Part shown: positions 24,693 through 35,869 of the stretch, piece after piece
Layout: each line of letters starts with the position of its first letter
Position numbering within the stretch: the stretch's first letter is position 1
Assembly (NCBI GenBank): GCA_030549775.1
Contig: CM060174.1
Span: 24,168,693-24,232,692, forward strand
Reading direction: 5' to 3'
Length of the DNA: 64,000 nt
DNA from: Tamarix chinensis
Lineage: Eukaryota; Streptophyta; Magnoliopsida; Caryophyllales; Tamaricaceae
Program-made: the position numbers and the translations under genes
Notes under the pieces: model-generated
Seen by the model: only the letters and a program-made list of their open reading frames with translations
Databases searched by the model: none
Told to the model about the DNA's origin: nothing

Positions 24693-24971
24693 ACAGTGGT
24701 GAGAGTGATGGTTGATGCAAGTCACAATATACCAAAGTCAAGCTTTACGACAAGGATGAGGGGAGAAAGGAGAATGAAAAACAGAGAAGGTTATGGATTA
24801 GTTTTAGATAAATTTTGGATTAGCCAAAATTGTAGGATTAGTGATAAATTTTAGGAAAATAAAGATCGGGTTACAAAACATGGTTTATTTGAGTCAAAGA
24901 TTCATATTTGGTTAAATTTTTAAGAGTAAGAAGTTTTGTTAAGGCTAAAATATGATTTTCTAGACATTACA
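24693..24971 (-). mobile_element. Older giant LTR, right part
   Basis: Continuation of the minus-strand LTR broken at 19947. Purine-rich at first, then AT-rich, ending 'gattttctagacattaca', i.e. minus-strand start TGTAATGTCTAG. With the left part the LTR is about 3.4 kb, shorter than its relatives. The 5-mers outside the ends (agaga, atcaa) do not match. Confidence 0.55.
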
Positions 24972-25019
24972 ATCAAATTAAGGTATTAATGATATAATAT
25001 TAGGCTAAGAAAAAAATTC

Positions 25020-25560
25020 AAGGAATTACAATAGGCCTTTATCTTACTGAACACATTGTATAAGATCATTGCCACCATTCTAACTCATAGAATTGAACAT
25101 AATATACCCTCATTAATTTGTGTATCATAATAAGCTTTTGTGAAGGGAAAATCCATCATTGATGACATCTATCTTGATATTGAACTAATTAAAGGCTACA
25201 TTCATAGGCATATTTCCTATATAATGAAGATAAAAATTGAAATAAAAAAGGCATAGGACTCTATCAACTAGGATATTTTACTGAGTATCTTAAATGCTCT
25301 ACATTTCCCCTCACTATGTAAAGATCTTAATGGCATGGATTAATACTGTGAGTTTCTCCATTAAAATTAAAGGTACTTGACACCCTCTACTCCATAATAA
25401 AAGAGGACTAAAGTAGGGTGATCCTTTATCAACATACATTTTTTCTATGGTAAAGGAGTACTTGAATAAGTCCCTCAGAAACCATTGGTCTAATCCTACT
25501 TGTTCTCCTCACCTAAGATACAAGCCACTCAAAACATTGAGAATACCATGATTTATATAC
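25020..25560 (+). pseudogene. Plant L1-type LINE reverse transcriptase remnant
   Basis: Plus-strand broken frames give an N-terminal palm segment with LYKIIATILTHR (family form LYKVIAKILANR), then KGKSIIDDI (family GRSISDNI), KIEIKKAYDSINWD (family KVDIKKAYDSVNWD) and, after a frameshift, a worn counterpart of the GLRQGDPLS motif near 25420. These are the ordered motifs of plant non-LTR reverse transcriptases. The endonuclease and 3' tail are not found. The fragment abuts the old LTR at 24971, so its start may have been cut by that insertion. Confidence 0.8.
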
Positions 25561-25849
25561 CATTTAATCCATCTAATAGGTCAATTAATTGAGAAATAAT
25601 TGAGAATAGTTGGAATAATTCAATGATTGTTGTAATTGGATTTGTGTTACCTTTTCTAAATAAGAAAATTTCATATGCAAACATCATATTCAATAGGTTA
25701 GTTAATTGAGACTACTATGAATTATAAACCTTTTAATCCATCTAATAGGTTATTTAATTCTTTGCAAGATTAGTGATCTCAACTTTAAGGAATCATATAA
25801 TAGCATTGTGCATAGTCTCAAAATATATCAAGCCAAAAATAACATGCTC
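25561..25849. other. Unassigned, with a short local duplication
   Basis: Two copies of a segment containing 'ttaatccatctaatagg' lie at about 25562 and 25735, with diverged surroundings. It may belong to the L1 remnant or to the start of the next LTR. Confidence 0.35.
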
Positions 25850-27582
25850 TAGTGTAACTAGTGGATGGGTTTGGGTAAACTAGTTGATCGATTTGGCTAA
25901 GCCAAACCCCTAAGTTCCCTAAACCAATCAATTGGTTTAGTCAAACTAGTTGATTGATCTACTATGAGTCAATCAGCTCTAACAAACTAGTCAATGGGTT
26001 TAGGTAGACAGTAATAAAAGTCACCACAGACCATCTGGTCCATTGGTTTGAGCAACCCGGTTGACTATTCTAAGGACTAATAGATTGTTTTGGCTTAATT
26101 AGTTGATTGGTTTGTCCTAGACAACACATAGAAAACATTTTACAAGCCATTCATGCTCTAAAATCTTACCACATCCAAACCATAATATTCTATAGCAAAA
26201 TATCAAGATATAACATGCTCATAAACTAAATCATGCTCTATTTTCTAGTAATTGATCCTATTTCCCATAAATCAAGCCATTTTCTCTAAAATATTAAATA
26301 ATTCAACATGCAACATTTAAGAAGCCAAACTCTCATATGTACATATAAAATTAACATTTTAGAGAGTACACTAACTCACATGCTTATTTATGCCACATTT
26401 CAAAGGTAATAATGATATACTTGAAGTTTAGTAAAGTTTCCTACTAAAGAGAAAAACACACAAGATGGAAGATGTCAGCCTCCAAAACCTTTAAAAAAAT
26501 AATAGGTTGAAAATCATAAATCATTAATAGCTTTTACTAATCATGAACTTAAATTAGGGTAGAAAATATACTACTTATAATAGGAAAAAAGAGAGAAAGA
26601 TTTAACTAAAAATAAACTCAACTTCTTAAATATAACCCTTTATTGCTTAAAGATTAAAAAAAAATATGAAGCTAGAGAAAGGATCAAAAGAGTGAACTGA
26701 ATTTAAATGGAAAATCAAAGTGGAGAGGAATAAAAATAAGTGCTTAAGAACTCGAGGATTTTAGGGTCTAACAAATGGGGAGAAAAGGGGTCATTGAGGT
26801 TATTTAAAGCCAATGAATCGATTAAAAATAGTTAGGTTATGAAAAATATCAAAATCCCTAATTTTTCTATTCAAATCTTGGCAGAAAAGGAAGTTTTATC
26901 AAGAATAGGTTAATTCCCATCTCAGAGCTCAAATAGTATTTTCTATGTCATTGAGCTCATCCAAAAAATATGAACACAAAATAGGAAAATATAAGCTCCA
27001 ATGGTTGTTTTCTGGACAGTCAGGAAATCAAAGCATATTTCTAGAAGTGTGTATAGGAGAAAGGAAGAAGAAGACAATATTGAGGTGATAATCTCCCCCA
27101 TTTGCCAAAATCTAACCCTCAAATATTTTCTAGGCGGAGATAATAGCTGAATAAATGATTTTAAGGGATAAGGATCACTCAAGAATACCTTGGAGTCAGG
27201 TTAAAAAAGATTTATTTTTACGTAAGAATTTTTCCTCAAAAATCAAGCTTTGAAAGGCACTCAGTTTAACAAACTAATAGATTTATTTAGCCAGACTAGT
27301 GGATTGTTCTATGAACCAATTGATTGGTTTCCCCAAAGAAGTTAATATGTTCGATAAAACAAAGTCCTTACCTGAAACAATTACAAATTGATCAGTTTAT
27401 AGAACCACTCATTCGATTTGCTAGAAAACTTATTGTATTCAATTTTCCAAACTTTCTCAAATTCATTATTAGCTAAAACCCAAACTATAGTTCCACATCA
27501 AGATCAAACATTATCTAATTCCATTAAACTTAAAAATTTTATATTTTATAAATCATACTAAAATATGGAGTATTAAAACATT
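25850..27582 (-). mobile_element. Probable 3' LTR of a Tekay-like chromovirus
   Basis: On the minus strand a purine tract (TTGAAGGAGG, about 27590) stands just before TGTTTTAATACTCC, the usual layout of polypurine tract and LTR start downstream of a Tekay-type pol. The far end is uncertain; 'tgtaactagtggatggg' near 25853 would make a suitable TG...CA terminus. The LTR contains many scattered variants of 'ctagttgattggttt' at 25850-26120 and 27260-27420. There is no second copy to confirm the ends. Confidence 0.5.
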
Positions 27583-27699
27583 ACCTCCTTCAAGAGACTA
27601 TGTCCTTGAAGCCTACTAACTAAGATTTAGACACATTATATGATGCACAAGAATTCACATACTCATTCAACAAAGAAAAAGGGGTTATTTTCCCCTTAA

Positions 27700-28560
27700 A
27701 ATAAAGGTTACACCACATATACACATTATTAGAGCAATTTATGGTACTTTGCTCAGATCGCTCCTTCAGCCTCCCATGTAGCCTCCTCGATACCATACCT
27801 TAACCAAAGGACCCTCACCGGTAGAACAATATTTATGTGTATCACTTGGATCTTCATGTCCAGAATGCCTACTATTCCTTCTTCGTATGTTAGAGACTCT
27901 TGAAGCTTCAACAACTCTGGTTGGATGACATGCGAAAAATTTACTACATACTTCTTCAATTGGCAAATGTGGAAGATAATGTGAACACATGACAATTCCA
28001 CTAGCAGGTATAAAAGATAAGTAACCCCATCTACTATATTTATAATCTCAAACTATCAAACGTACTTTAAGTTGAGGTACCCTCTTCGCCAAACCTCATT
28101 ACCTCCTTAGAGGAGGAGATCCTTAAAAGGACTCTATCACACACGTCAAAATAACTAGTTCATATTCTCAAATCTATATAGTTCCTCTACCTATCCTAGG
28201 GTACTCTTATATAGACCTAAATTAGCCAGATCTTCCTTGATGTTTCCTCAATCATATCTTGTCCCAATATAATCATCTCACTAATATTACTAAATTGCAA
28301 GTGATAATGACACTTCCTCCCATATAAGACCTCAAAAGGTTCCATCTTAACACTTGCATGATAAATTTTGCTAAAGGAGAACTCAGTCAAGTAAACACAG
28401 TTCTCTTTGTCTGGCCATTTGTGGCTGGATGAAAAGTAGTACTCATTTTCAACTAAGTCCTGAAAGTAGCTTAGAATATTTTCCAAAAGCATGAGAAGAA
28501 TATAGAGTCTTGATCTAACATGATGCCTTTATGGAACCATATAATCACAATGAAAACTTT
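27700..28560 (-). pseudogene. Tekay-type integrase C-terminal part with chromodomain, truncated
   Basis: Minus-strand pieces. Near 28540-28500 a worn SDRDPRF counterpart. Positions 28492-28217 give FEVLYGRKC (family FEALYGRKC) after a worn SYNNSYH region. Positions 28001-27753 give LKLQESLTYEE and, further on, a chromodomain end with IEEATWE (family VEEATWE). Chromodomain-bearing integrases of chromoviruses are known to guide insertion toward modified chromatin. Everything upstream (gag, protease, RT, integrase zinc region) is missing right of about 28560. The frame is broken, so this copy is dead. It is the only enzyme-coding remnant here whose clade resembles the gag-only element at 33994-46513. 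Confidence 0.75.
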
Positions 28561-30829
28561 TAAATGAAAGTGCATGATGTTGAAGTAGATTTCAAGGTCA
28601 ATCTAACAGGTAATAAAAAGTGAGAAAAGGTATGGTGAAATTATTTCCTATGTCTAGAGTAATGATATGGGGTAAATGATGTCTAATTATATAAAAAAAA
28701 TATGCAAACAAAATGGAATGATAATATAAGAACATGTGGAATCTAGTAAAAGGAACGGCTAAGGTTTTGGCCAATCCCCTTACCCTAATGTGATGGAATA
28801 TTAACCCCAAATCCCAAAATCAAAATACATTATCATGAATTCCAACTAAAGTGTGTATTGTAATGATCTTTCGAGCCATTACACCCTCATTGTCTGTTAA
28901 TAATCATCTTTTTCTAGTATGAATGCAAAAAACAAGAAACATATTACTAAGTATCATATTCCCTTTTTTTAATTGCAAAGGAAAACCAACATCTTTAGAC
29001 TTTAGGGTTTGATCTCTAATCATTTTAATGGAGCTACTCCAACTCATCTCTCAAATCTTACTGGATTTCTCTAAAAAATAATAGAAAAGTGATCAGCTTG
29101 TTTATTATCTAAATTAAAGCATTAACACAACACATAAAAAAAATTATTAGACTAGGTAGGCTTAGATTTTCAACACATCCAGATTAAGGGATTTTCCTTC
29201 ACCTCAACATTTTAAACAAAGAAAATTGAATCAAATGGAAAGAAATAAAATCTGAAAAATAAAATAAAATATCCACTTTATTCAAGATGATATAGTTATT
29301 GGTCAATACATACAAAAAAAGCAACAGAGATCAAGAGATGGGAGATTGTGGATGAACTGGGGGTGGGATTAGATTGGGTGATGCCAAGAAAATAACTCTA
29401 AATCTCTCTCTAGTGCTCCCAAAATAACCTTCTTTCCATCATGTTAGTTCTCTTCTCTCAAGTTGGCTAAGAAAGGTCCCTTACATCTCCTCTCAACCTA
29501 ACTCTCTAACAAAAGTGCTAAAAAATGTCCATGGAATAGGCCCACGAGTAGATCAACACAAGCCCAATCATTCTTGATTTCAGTGGCTCTTTACAAATTT
29601 GTCACTATTCATTATTTTAACCATATATTCTTTATTAGAACTCTTTTTAGGCTGATTTTTAATGTTTTAGAAAGATAACAAGAACAAATACAACTTTTAT
29701 GTTTATCATGTTTCCAAATTTAGATTCAATAAGGGTTAAATATGCCTATCTTTCCACCCTTACAATCTTTGAGTCCTCACTCTTTCTTTTCACTTATTCC
29801 AATTATTATATTTTAGCTCCTTTTGATCCTAATGTCTCCACATACCCTTAAAACATAATCAAGAGTAGTAAAATAATAATTGGTTTCATGTATGAAAAAT
29901 TCATTAAATAATTATATCAAATACTTTCATTAACAAACATAAATCATACCCATCAACTTCCCCATGATTAAGTTATTGCCTATCCTTAAGAAACCAATAT
30001 GATTAAGAGGACATAGAAGAATTTACAGGACAGAATAGGATCCCTTTATAAGTAAATATTGTTCAAACACTTACATTGAACCAAATCAAATCAACTCATC
30101 AAGCCCCCAAAACTAATCAAAATATAAAACATAATATATTCTCAACAAGACTTTTCGGTTGTATACATAAGAAAGAAGTGGAAATGGGTTATTTAATTAT
30201 CAAGTGAAATTCATGAAAAGGGGAACATGTAAGGGTATCATGTTGCGTGGGTTGTAGGCAACCATGACCTAAACTCATTCAAGACTCAAGTTTCAAACTA
30301 GCAACTTCACTTTACGCATGAAAATTCTCTCATGATCATTTATATCCTTACAATGCTGCTCAATTATTTTCCACTATAAATACTTAGAACACACTATAAT
30401 CATGAGGTATTGATAAGGTTGTTACAGGGCCAAAGGTAAGAAGGCTAGGATAAATTTGTTTAAAAAGTGATGCTACAGTTCTAGAAGAAATGAGGTGTGA
30501 TCAATAATAGCTATACAAGGCCATTTCTCTTTATTTAATCTTTTTTTTTCTATTTTATTTCTTGAATAGTCCCAACGTATTTAACATGAGGAAAACAAAC
30601 AAATTTCTGATTCTTTTGTTTTTCATCTTACATAACCATTAACCTTTTCACACCTATCCCATTTTTAAGATAAACCATATTCATACCTTTGTTCTCATAT
30701 TACTCATTACCCCACGACTGCTAGACTAAGGTAAGGATACATGAATAAAGGTTACATGTGTAGTTTGATAAAAAAAAATAGGCTAAAAGCTCAAAAGGGT
30801 TAGTAAAGGATGAAACATTATGTTTAGGC
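28561..30829. other. Unassigned AT-rich region
   Basis: About 2.3 kb with no open frame of note and no recognised domain. A short palindrome with arms TGTAATG and CATTACA lies at 28859-28883 and could be an LTR or MITE end. The right part should hold the 3' half of the Athila relic that starts at 30830, but I cannot follow it. Confidence 0.4.
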
Positions 30830-32208
30830 TATTTTAATAGGGTAGCTTTTATAAGAAAAGAAAATGTTCCTCTATATCCTCTATACCCATCTACGAAACT
30901 TCAAAATTTGTGGCCTACTAGTCTCTCTATCAACCGATTAATGAAGGGAAGAGGGTAATGTCTTTTCTAGTGGCATCATTCACTCATCCATAATCCATGC
31001 AAACATGCCAGCCTTTTATGTTATATGTAGGGATCAATTCAATTTTGTCATTAGCCACAATAGTAACGACTCCATTTTTAGGTACCCACCGGACTAAACC
31101 ATACACTATTAGATATAGGATAAATTACACCTACATCTAGTAATTTTATCACCTCTTTTTTCACCACTTCTTACACCATGGGATTAAGTCAGCATTGAGT
31201 TTACACCACTATCTTACAACCCTCCTCCATCTTAATTTTATCCATGCATATAGATGGGTTGATTCCTTTTTAGTCTACAATGTTCCACTCAAAAATTCTT
31301 TCATACTCCTTCAACACCCTCACTATCTTCTCTTCCATCAACTAGCTCAAATAAGAGGAAATAATCACTAGAAGAGAAGCAAAACCATCCAAAAACACAT
31401 ATTTAAAATGAGAGGGGAGAGGCTTGAGCCCAAGCGAAGGAGGCTCTTTGATAGACAATTTTAATTTTTTATCTCATCATGCTCTAAGTCTCTAAGTGGT
31501 GGCCTTAAAAATTTAGGATACAAAGGAGACAATTCCAAATAGTAGATTGCTTCTATAAGGCTTTCATCTTACTCATTCTCATTAAGTCCATTTATGAGAC
31601 ATGAGTCTAATTAGTCATGTAATATATTCACCTTTGTGAGGGTGAAAGAAAATCAATGTGTAAGAAAATATCATCTTTGTGAGGGTGTTCCATGCCATCA
31701 AATAAATTAAAAATAATTTGCTAATCATTAATCCTCAAAAATAGTTTGCCATCATGAACATCAATAAGATTTCTTCCTATCACCAAAAATGGTCTCCTTA
31801 GAATTAGAAGCACCTCATGGCCCTCTTACATTTCTCGAATGACAAATTCCATGGTAAAGATGAAATTATCAACTTTTACCAGCACATCTTCATTAATGGG
31901 ACTCACATATTTGATTGATCGATCCACCAGTTGGAGAGGTATAATCATGCCCTTTGATTCAACAACTCTTAGCTTCCCGAAAATGGAAAAAAGCATGAAG
32001 TTAATGCTTTCATCAAGATCACAAAGAACCTTATGAAAATGAAATTACTAATATTGCAAGGAATGGTAAAACTCCTTAGATCTTATAACATAGGCGATAG
32101 TTTGTTTATGAGCATATACGAACACTCCTCAATAAGTCTAACCATCTCAACATTCTCTATTTTCCTTTTGTTAGATAAAACAACCTTAAAAAAATAACTA
32201 AGAGTTTG
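30830..32208 (-). mobile_element. Athila-type element relic, left part (RT, protease)
   Basis: Minus-strand broken frames. Positions 32200-32090 give the gag/protease boundary (EECSYMLINKLSP; family EECSAVLQNKLPP). Positions 32010-31740 give the protease with DRSIKY, EDVLVKVD and, at 31810-31780, ILRRPFL (family ILGRPFL). Positions 31190-30960 give an RT N-terminal palm including LLDVGVIYPIS, and 30960-30860 give PLPFINRLIERL and DGYRGY. Gag continues at 51776 on the far side of the CRM-like insertion, and both sides join in a known Athila order. It is a second Athila copy, distinct from 3960-10909. Confidence 0.75.
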
Positions 32209-33076
32209 TGATGAAACCCGGTTAGGTTTCACAATCTTTTGCCGGATAGAAAAAAATCGAGCATGGGGTTTGATTCGCCAAGACAATCATCCTAAGGGTT
32301 TTAATCCCAAAGGAAGATTAGAAAAAACTTAGAGTGCAATTGAATTAATAGCTGCTGAAGTTGTAGAACAAAAGAGATCAAAAAACGGATCAAGGAAGAA
32401 GAAGAAGAAGATGTGAACGAGAAGGTAGCGAGAGAACGAGAGAGAGAGAAGTCGAGAGAGAGTTCCAAAAATTCAATCAGAATGCATTAGACCAAAAGGT
32501 GTCTCGTACAACTGCGTATACACCTTTTATATGGCGTATATAATACAAATGATACAACCATATACGGACGATGGGCTCACGCCTAATTTACAATAGATCA
32601 GCCGAAACACAACCCAAAAATCAACCGAAAAAAATACAACATCAGGGACCGAAGAGTTGGGGCAAAGAAATAGCCCAACTCCAACAAAATAATTACAATG
32701 TACAATAATCCAAATTAATGGATTTACAATTAATTCCCATCAACTAAAATATGCTAGCTAATCATGGTTACCAAGGGTTGATTAATCCACATTCCAGCTA
32801 ACCCAATAAATATGGGTCGGGTGGCAGATTACACAGCTAGCTTAATTCCCATTAGCCAAGTATGCCGGCGAATGCATCACATGGGATAATCACAATTTAA
32901 TACACATTTTCTGTAACAGCACCCAACAGTAGATACACAGCAATCATCTTGATCCACTCCCATGTCAAGAGTTATTTTAATAAGTAATCACACAATAAGA
33001 AAAGTAATTATATGTGCAACATAATTTATAACAATTAATCAAATTATTGAAGTACAAATTTTGGAGACATATATCA
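32209..33076 (-). mobile_element. 3' LTR of the CRM-like element
   Basis: 868 bp, read alongside the 5' LTR at 50897-51775 without large indels except short ones. On the minus strand a TATAAAAGG box lies at 32523-32531. The minus-strand start TGATATATGTCTCC directly follows the purine tract AAGAAGAGGGGAA (33077-33089). Confidence 0.85.
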
Positions 33077-33988
33077 TTCCCCTCTTCTTGTTGAGGTTTC
33101 GTCTCTGAAACCTGATTAATACCCACAAAAGGACTGAGATCATATCATTAAAAGAATCACTAGCATTACCAAATTTAGCAGGTAAATCAATTTTATAAGC
33201 ATTATCATTAATTCTTTCTAATATAGTAAAAGGTCCATCTCCCCTAGGATCCAACTTCGATTTTCTAAGATTTGGAACACGTTCTTTCCCAAGGTGTACC
33301 CAAACTAAATCTCCTGGTTGAAAAACCAGTTTCTTTCTCTTTTTATTAGCACTTTTAGCCATTTGTTGAACCCTTTTAGCAATTTGTTGACTCACAGATT
33401 CATGTAATTTCTTCATGTTTACAACACGAGATTCAACATCAAAATTATCCAACTCGGTATTAGGCAAAGGGCTCAAATCAAGGGGATTCAAAGGATTAAA
33501 GCCATAAACAATCTCAAAAGGTGTCTTTTTAGTTGTAGAGTGTAATGTTCTATTATAAGAAAAATCTTCGTGTGGTAATACAGTTTCCCATTGTCTAAGA
33601 TTTTTTCCAAGGAGAGCTCTCAACATATTACCTAATGTTCTATTTACTACCTCTGTTTGTCCATCTGTTTGAGGGTGACATGTGGTTGAAAATAACAGTT
33701 TAGTTCCCAATTTACTCCACAAAACCTTCAAAAAATGACTTAGAAATTTAATATCCCTATCAGACACTATTGTTTTAGGTATCCCATGCAATTTAACTAT
33801 ATGGGAAAAGAATAATTTAGCTAGAGTCACAACATCATTAGTTTTATTGCAAGGTACAAAATGAGCCATCTCACTAAACCTATCTACTACAACCATTATT
33901 GAATCTTTGGCTCTACTAGTTCTAGGCAATCCTAAAAAAAATCCAAGGAAACATCAGTCCAGGGCTGATTAGGAATAGGCGATGGAGT
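33039..33988 (-). pseudogene. CRM-like integrase, C-terminal piece after the nested insertion
   Basis: A continuous minus-strand frame runs from 33929 to 33039 (296 codons from its Met), and the homology begins earlier, near 33985, just after the insertion. The first catalytic Asp lies in the LDF stretch upstream of that Met. The second is Asp57 in SDRDIKF, and Glu93 follows in QTDGQTEVVNR, giving the D-35-E spacing of integrases. The later part contains FQPGDLVWVHLGKERVP and YKIDLPAKFG, the GPY/F-like C-terminal module as in CRM/CRR elements. Near 33130 the likely coding frame shifts: the neighbouring frame reads EEGND through the polypurine tract into the 3' LTR. The zinc-binding N-terminus lies on the far side of the insertion at 46519-46700. 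Confidence 0.85.
33077..33089 (-). other. Polypurine tract of the CRM-like element
   Basis: Minus strand AAGAAGAGGGGAA directly before the 3' LTR start TGAT. It primes plus-strand synthesis in LTR elements. Here it also appears to be read as coding sequence. Confidence 0.8.
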
Positions 33989-33993
33989 ATACA
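33989..33993. repeat. Target site duplication (left), ataca
   Basis: ATACA directly before the element start at 33994; the identical ATACA follows its end at 46514-46518. The perfect pair sets both borders of the nested element. Removing the element and one copy joins the CRM integrase reading frame. Confidence 0.9.
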
Positions 33994-34669
33994 TGTAACA
34001 CCCCCAAATTTCACTACTGAAAAATTTCGTTTTATCAATAGATAGTTGAGGAAGTAGATTAATAAAACGTGAACTTTGGGAGTATTACCGCCACACTTCG
34101 TACCAGACCGGTTCACTCATACCGCTCCAGTACCAAGTGCTAAGGCTAAGAAAATGAAATACATTCTGAAAGAAATTCAACACACATAAATCAGAGTAGC
34201 GCATCAAATCTTTTATAGGAATAAAATCCACCAATGGTGGTTACTTTAACAACGTTAACATTTAAAACCAATAATTTAAATGATAAAGAGAAAAAGCCTA
34301 ACGATACCAGATAATTCCTTACTCTCTTTCCCGTATCCCACTTGAGTAGCACCTAAAAATACCTGCAAGGGCACTACCCATTGAATAGGCAGGGGCCCCA
34401 TAAAGGGAATCCCTTCAGTACTACGGCACTAAGTAACCCTTTAATACCACACTTAAAGACAGACCCGCATACGGCCCACAATGCAAGCTACACACATAAA
34501 TAATGAGAGGTGCACACATAATAATAACATAAATAATAATTTATAAATCACGATCGATACTTTGGACCTTAAGCCATGTCATAGTGTAAGATCAATACAT
34601 TCAGGCCTTAAGCAATTATTCCATCATCATTCAATCAATATCATATTTTTTATCCATGTGAGTGCGAGA

Positions 34670-35190
34670 ACCCCACTATTCTAGCCGGTGGACCGGAAGT
34701 CAACACACAGGGCAAAACGCCTCTGACCACTATTATTGCCAGTGGACCGGAAGGTAAACACACAGGGTAGAATGCACCTGACCACTATTATTTGCCGGTG
34801 GACCGGTCTGGTCCCGACTCACATGGTGTTCCACTATAAGTGATTAGTATTTTTCCATAACCTTATTCACATACATAAATAATTTTATTGAGCTCGGGAC
34901 CCCCACTATTTTAGTCGGTGGACCGGAATAGATATAAAATCATCATCCAGGGCACAACGCTCCTGGCCACTATTATAACCGGTGGACTGGTACTCGTAAT
35001 CACATACCAAGCCAACACACTCCTAGACCACTATTATATCTGGCGGACAGGTACTCAATATCACATACCAGGGCAAGACGCTCCTAGACCACTATTAAAA
35101 CTGGCGGACCGGTACTCAATATCATATACCAGGGCAACACGCTCCTGGACCACTATTATAACCGGTGGACCGGTACTCAATATCATAATC
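34670..35190 (-). repeat. CCGG-box repeats, left LTR (8 units)
   Basis: Eight units: three at 34670-34830 and five at 34900-35190, separated by about 100 bases of unique sequence. The last three start exactly 61 bp apart (35028, 35089, 35150). Plus-strand unit: CCACTATTATAACCGG, TGGACCGGTACTC, then a variable part and 'gggcaacacgctcctgg'. The ccagg...cctgg ends and the ccggt boxes are inverted repeats. Confidence 0.9.
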
Positions 35191-35869
35191 ATCTAGGTCC
35201 GGCTCATTAATATTCCACTTTCAATAATAGTATCTTTCCTTTTCTTTAATCAGCAAATCAATTATATTTATTTGCCTCGAATGGGAGATCAATAACCCGG
35301 GACACAAAGGTACACCGGTCGTACCGGTGCATACTAGCTACTCAGTACCCTTCAACCACGAACCCAAGGACGCAAAGGTACCCTGGTCGTAAAGGTGCAT
35401 AAAGCTAACTCAGTACCCTACCGACAAGGACACCTAATCCATAAGTATGCATAACCCCTAACTTGGCCCGTAGAGATAGGAAGAGTAAGATATAGTGCCT
35501 GGCTAGAGCACAAAGGCACACCAGCAAATACCAGAATAATCGTGGACTAAACCACGTCCTTAGGGTAGCGACCCCTAAGGTGTCACCATTCCCGATCTCA
35601 AGGTCTTTCAATTTAAGTAATAGTGTCTTAATTAAGGTGATCATGAAAAGCACGATAATCAGATACTTATTCACTTTCAATCGTTCCGATATCATTAGTC
35701 ATTTCTTATTCAGATGATTATCCAAGATATCACAGAGAAACCATTAAGGCCATACTAATTATCAAATACTCTTACTTGGCTAATCAGCATTATTTAATCA
35801 TATTATAATGTTCCAGAATCTCAAGGACATGTTAAGTACAAATTACTCATTTTCCCTTTACTTATACAA

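Noticed and set aside
28859..28883. Short palindrome as a MITE or LTR end
   Set aside because: Arms of 7 bp only; no partner end or target duplication was found nearby, so it is noted but not called.
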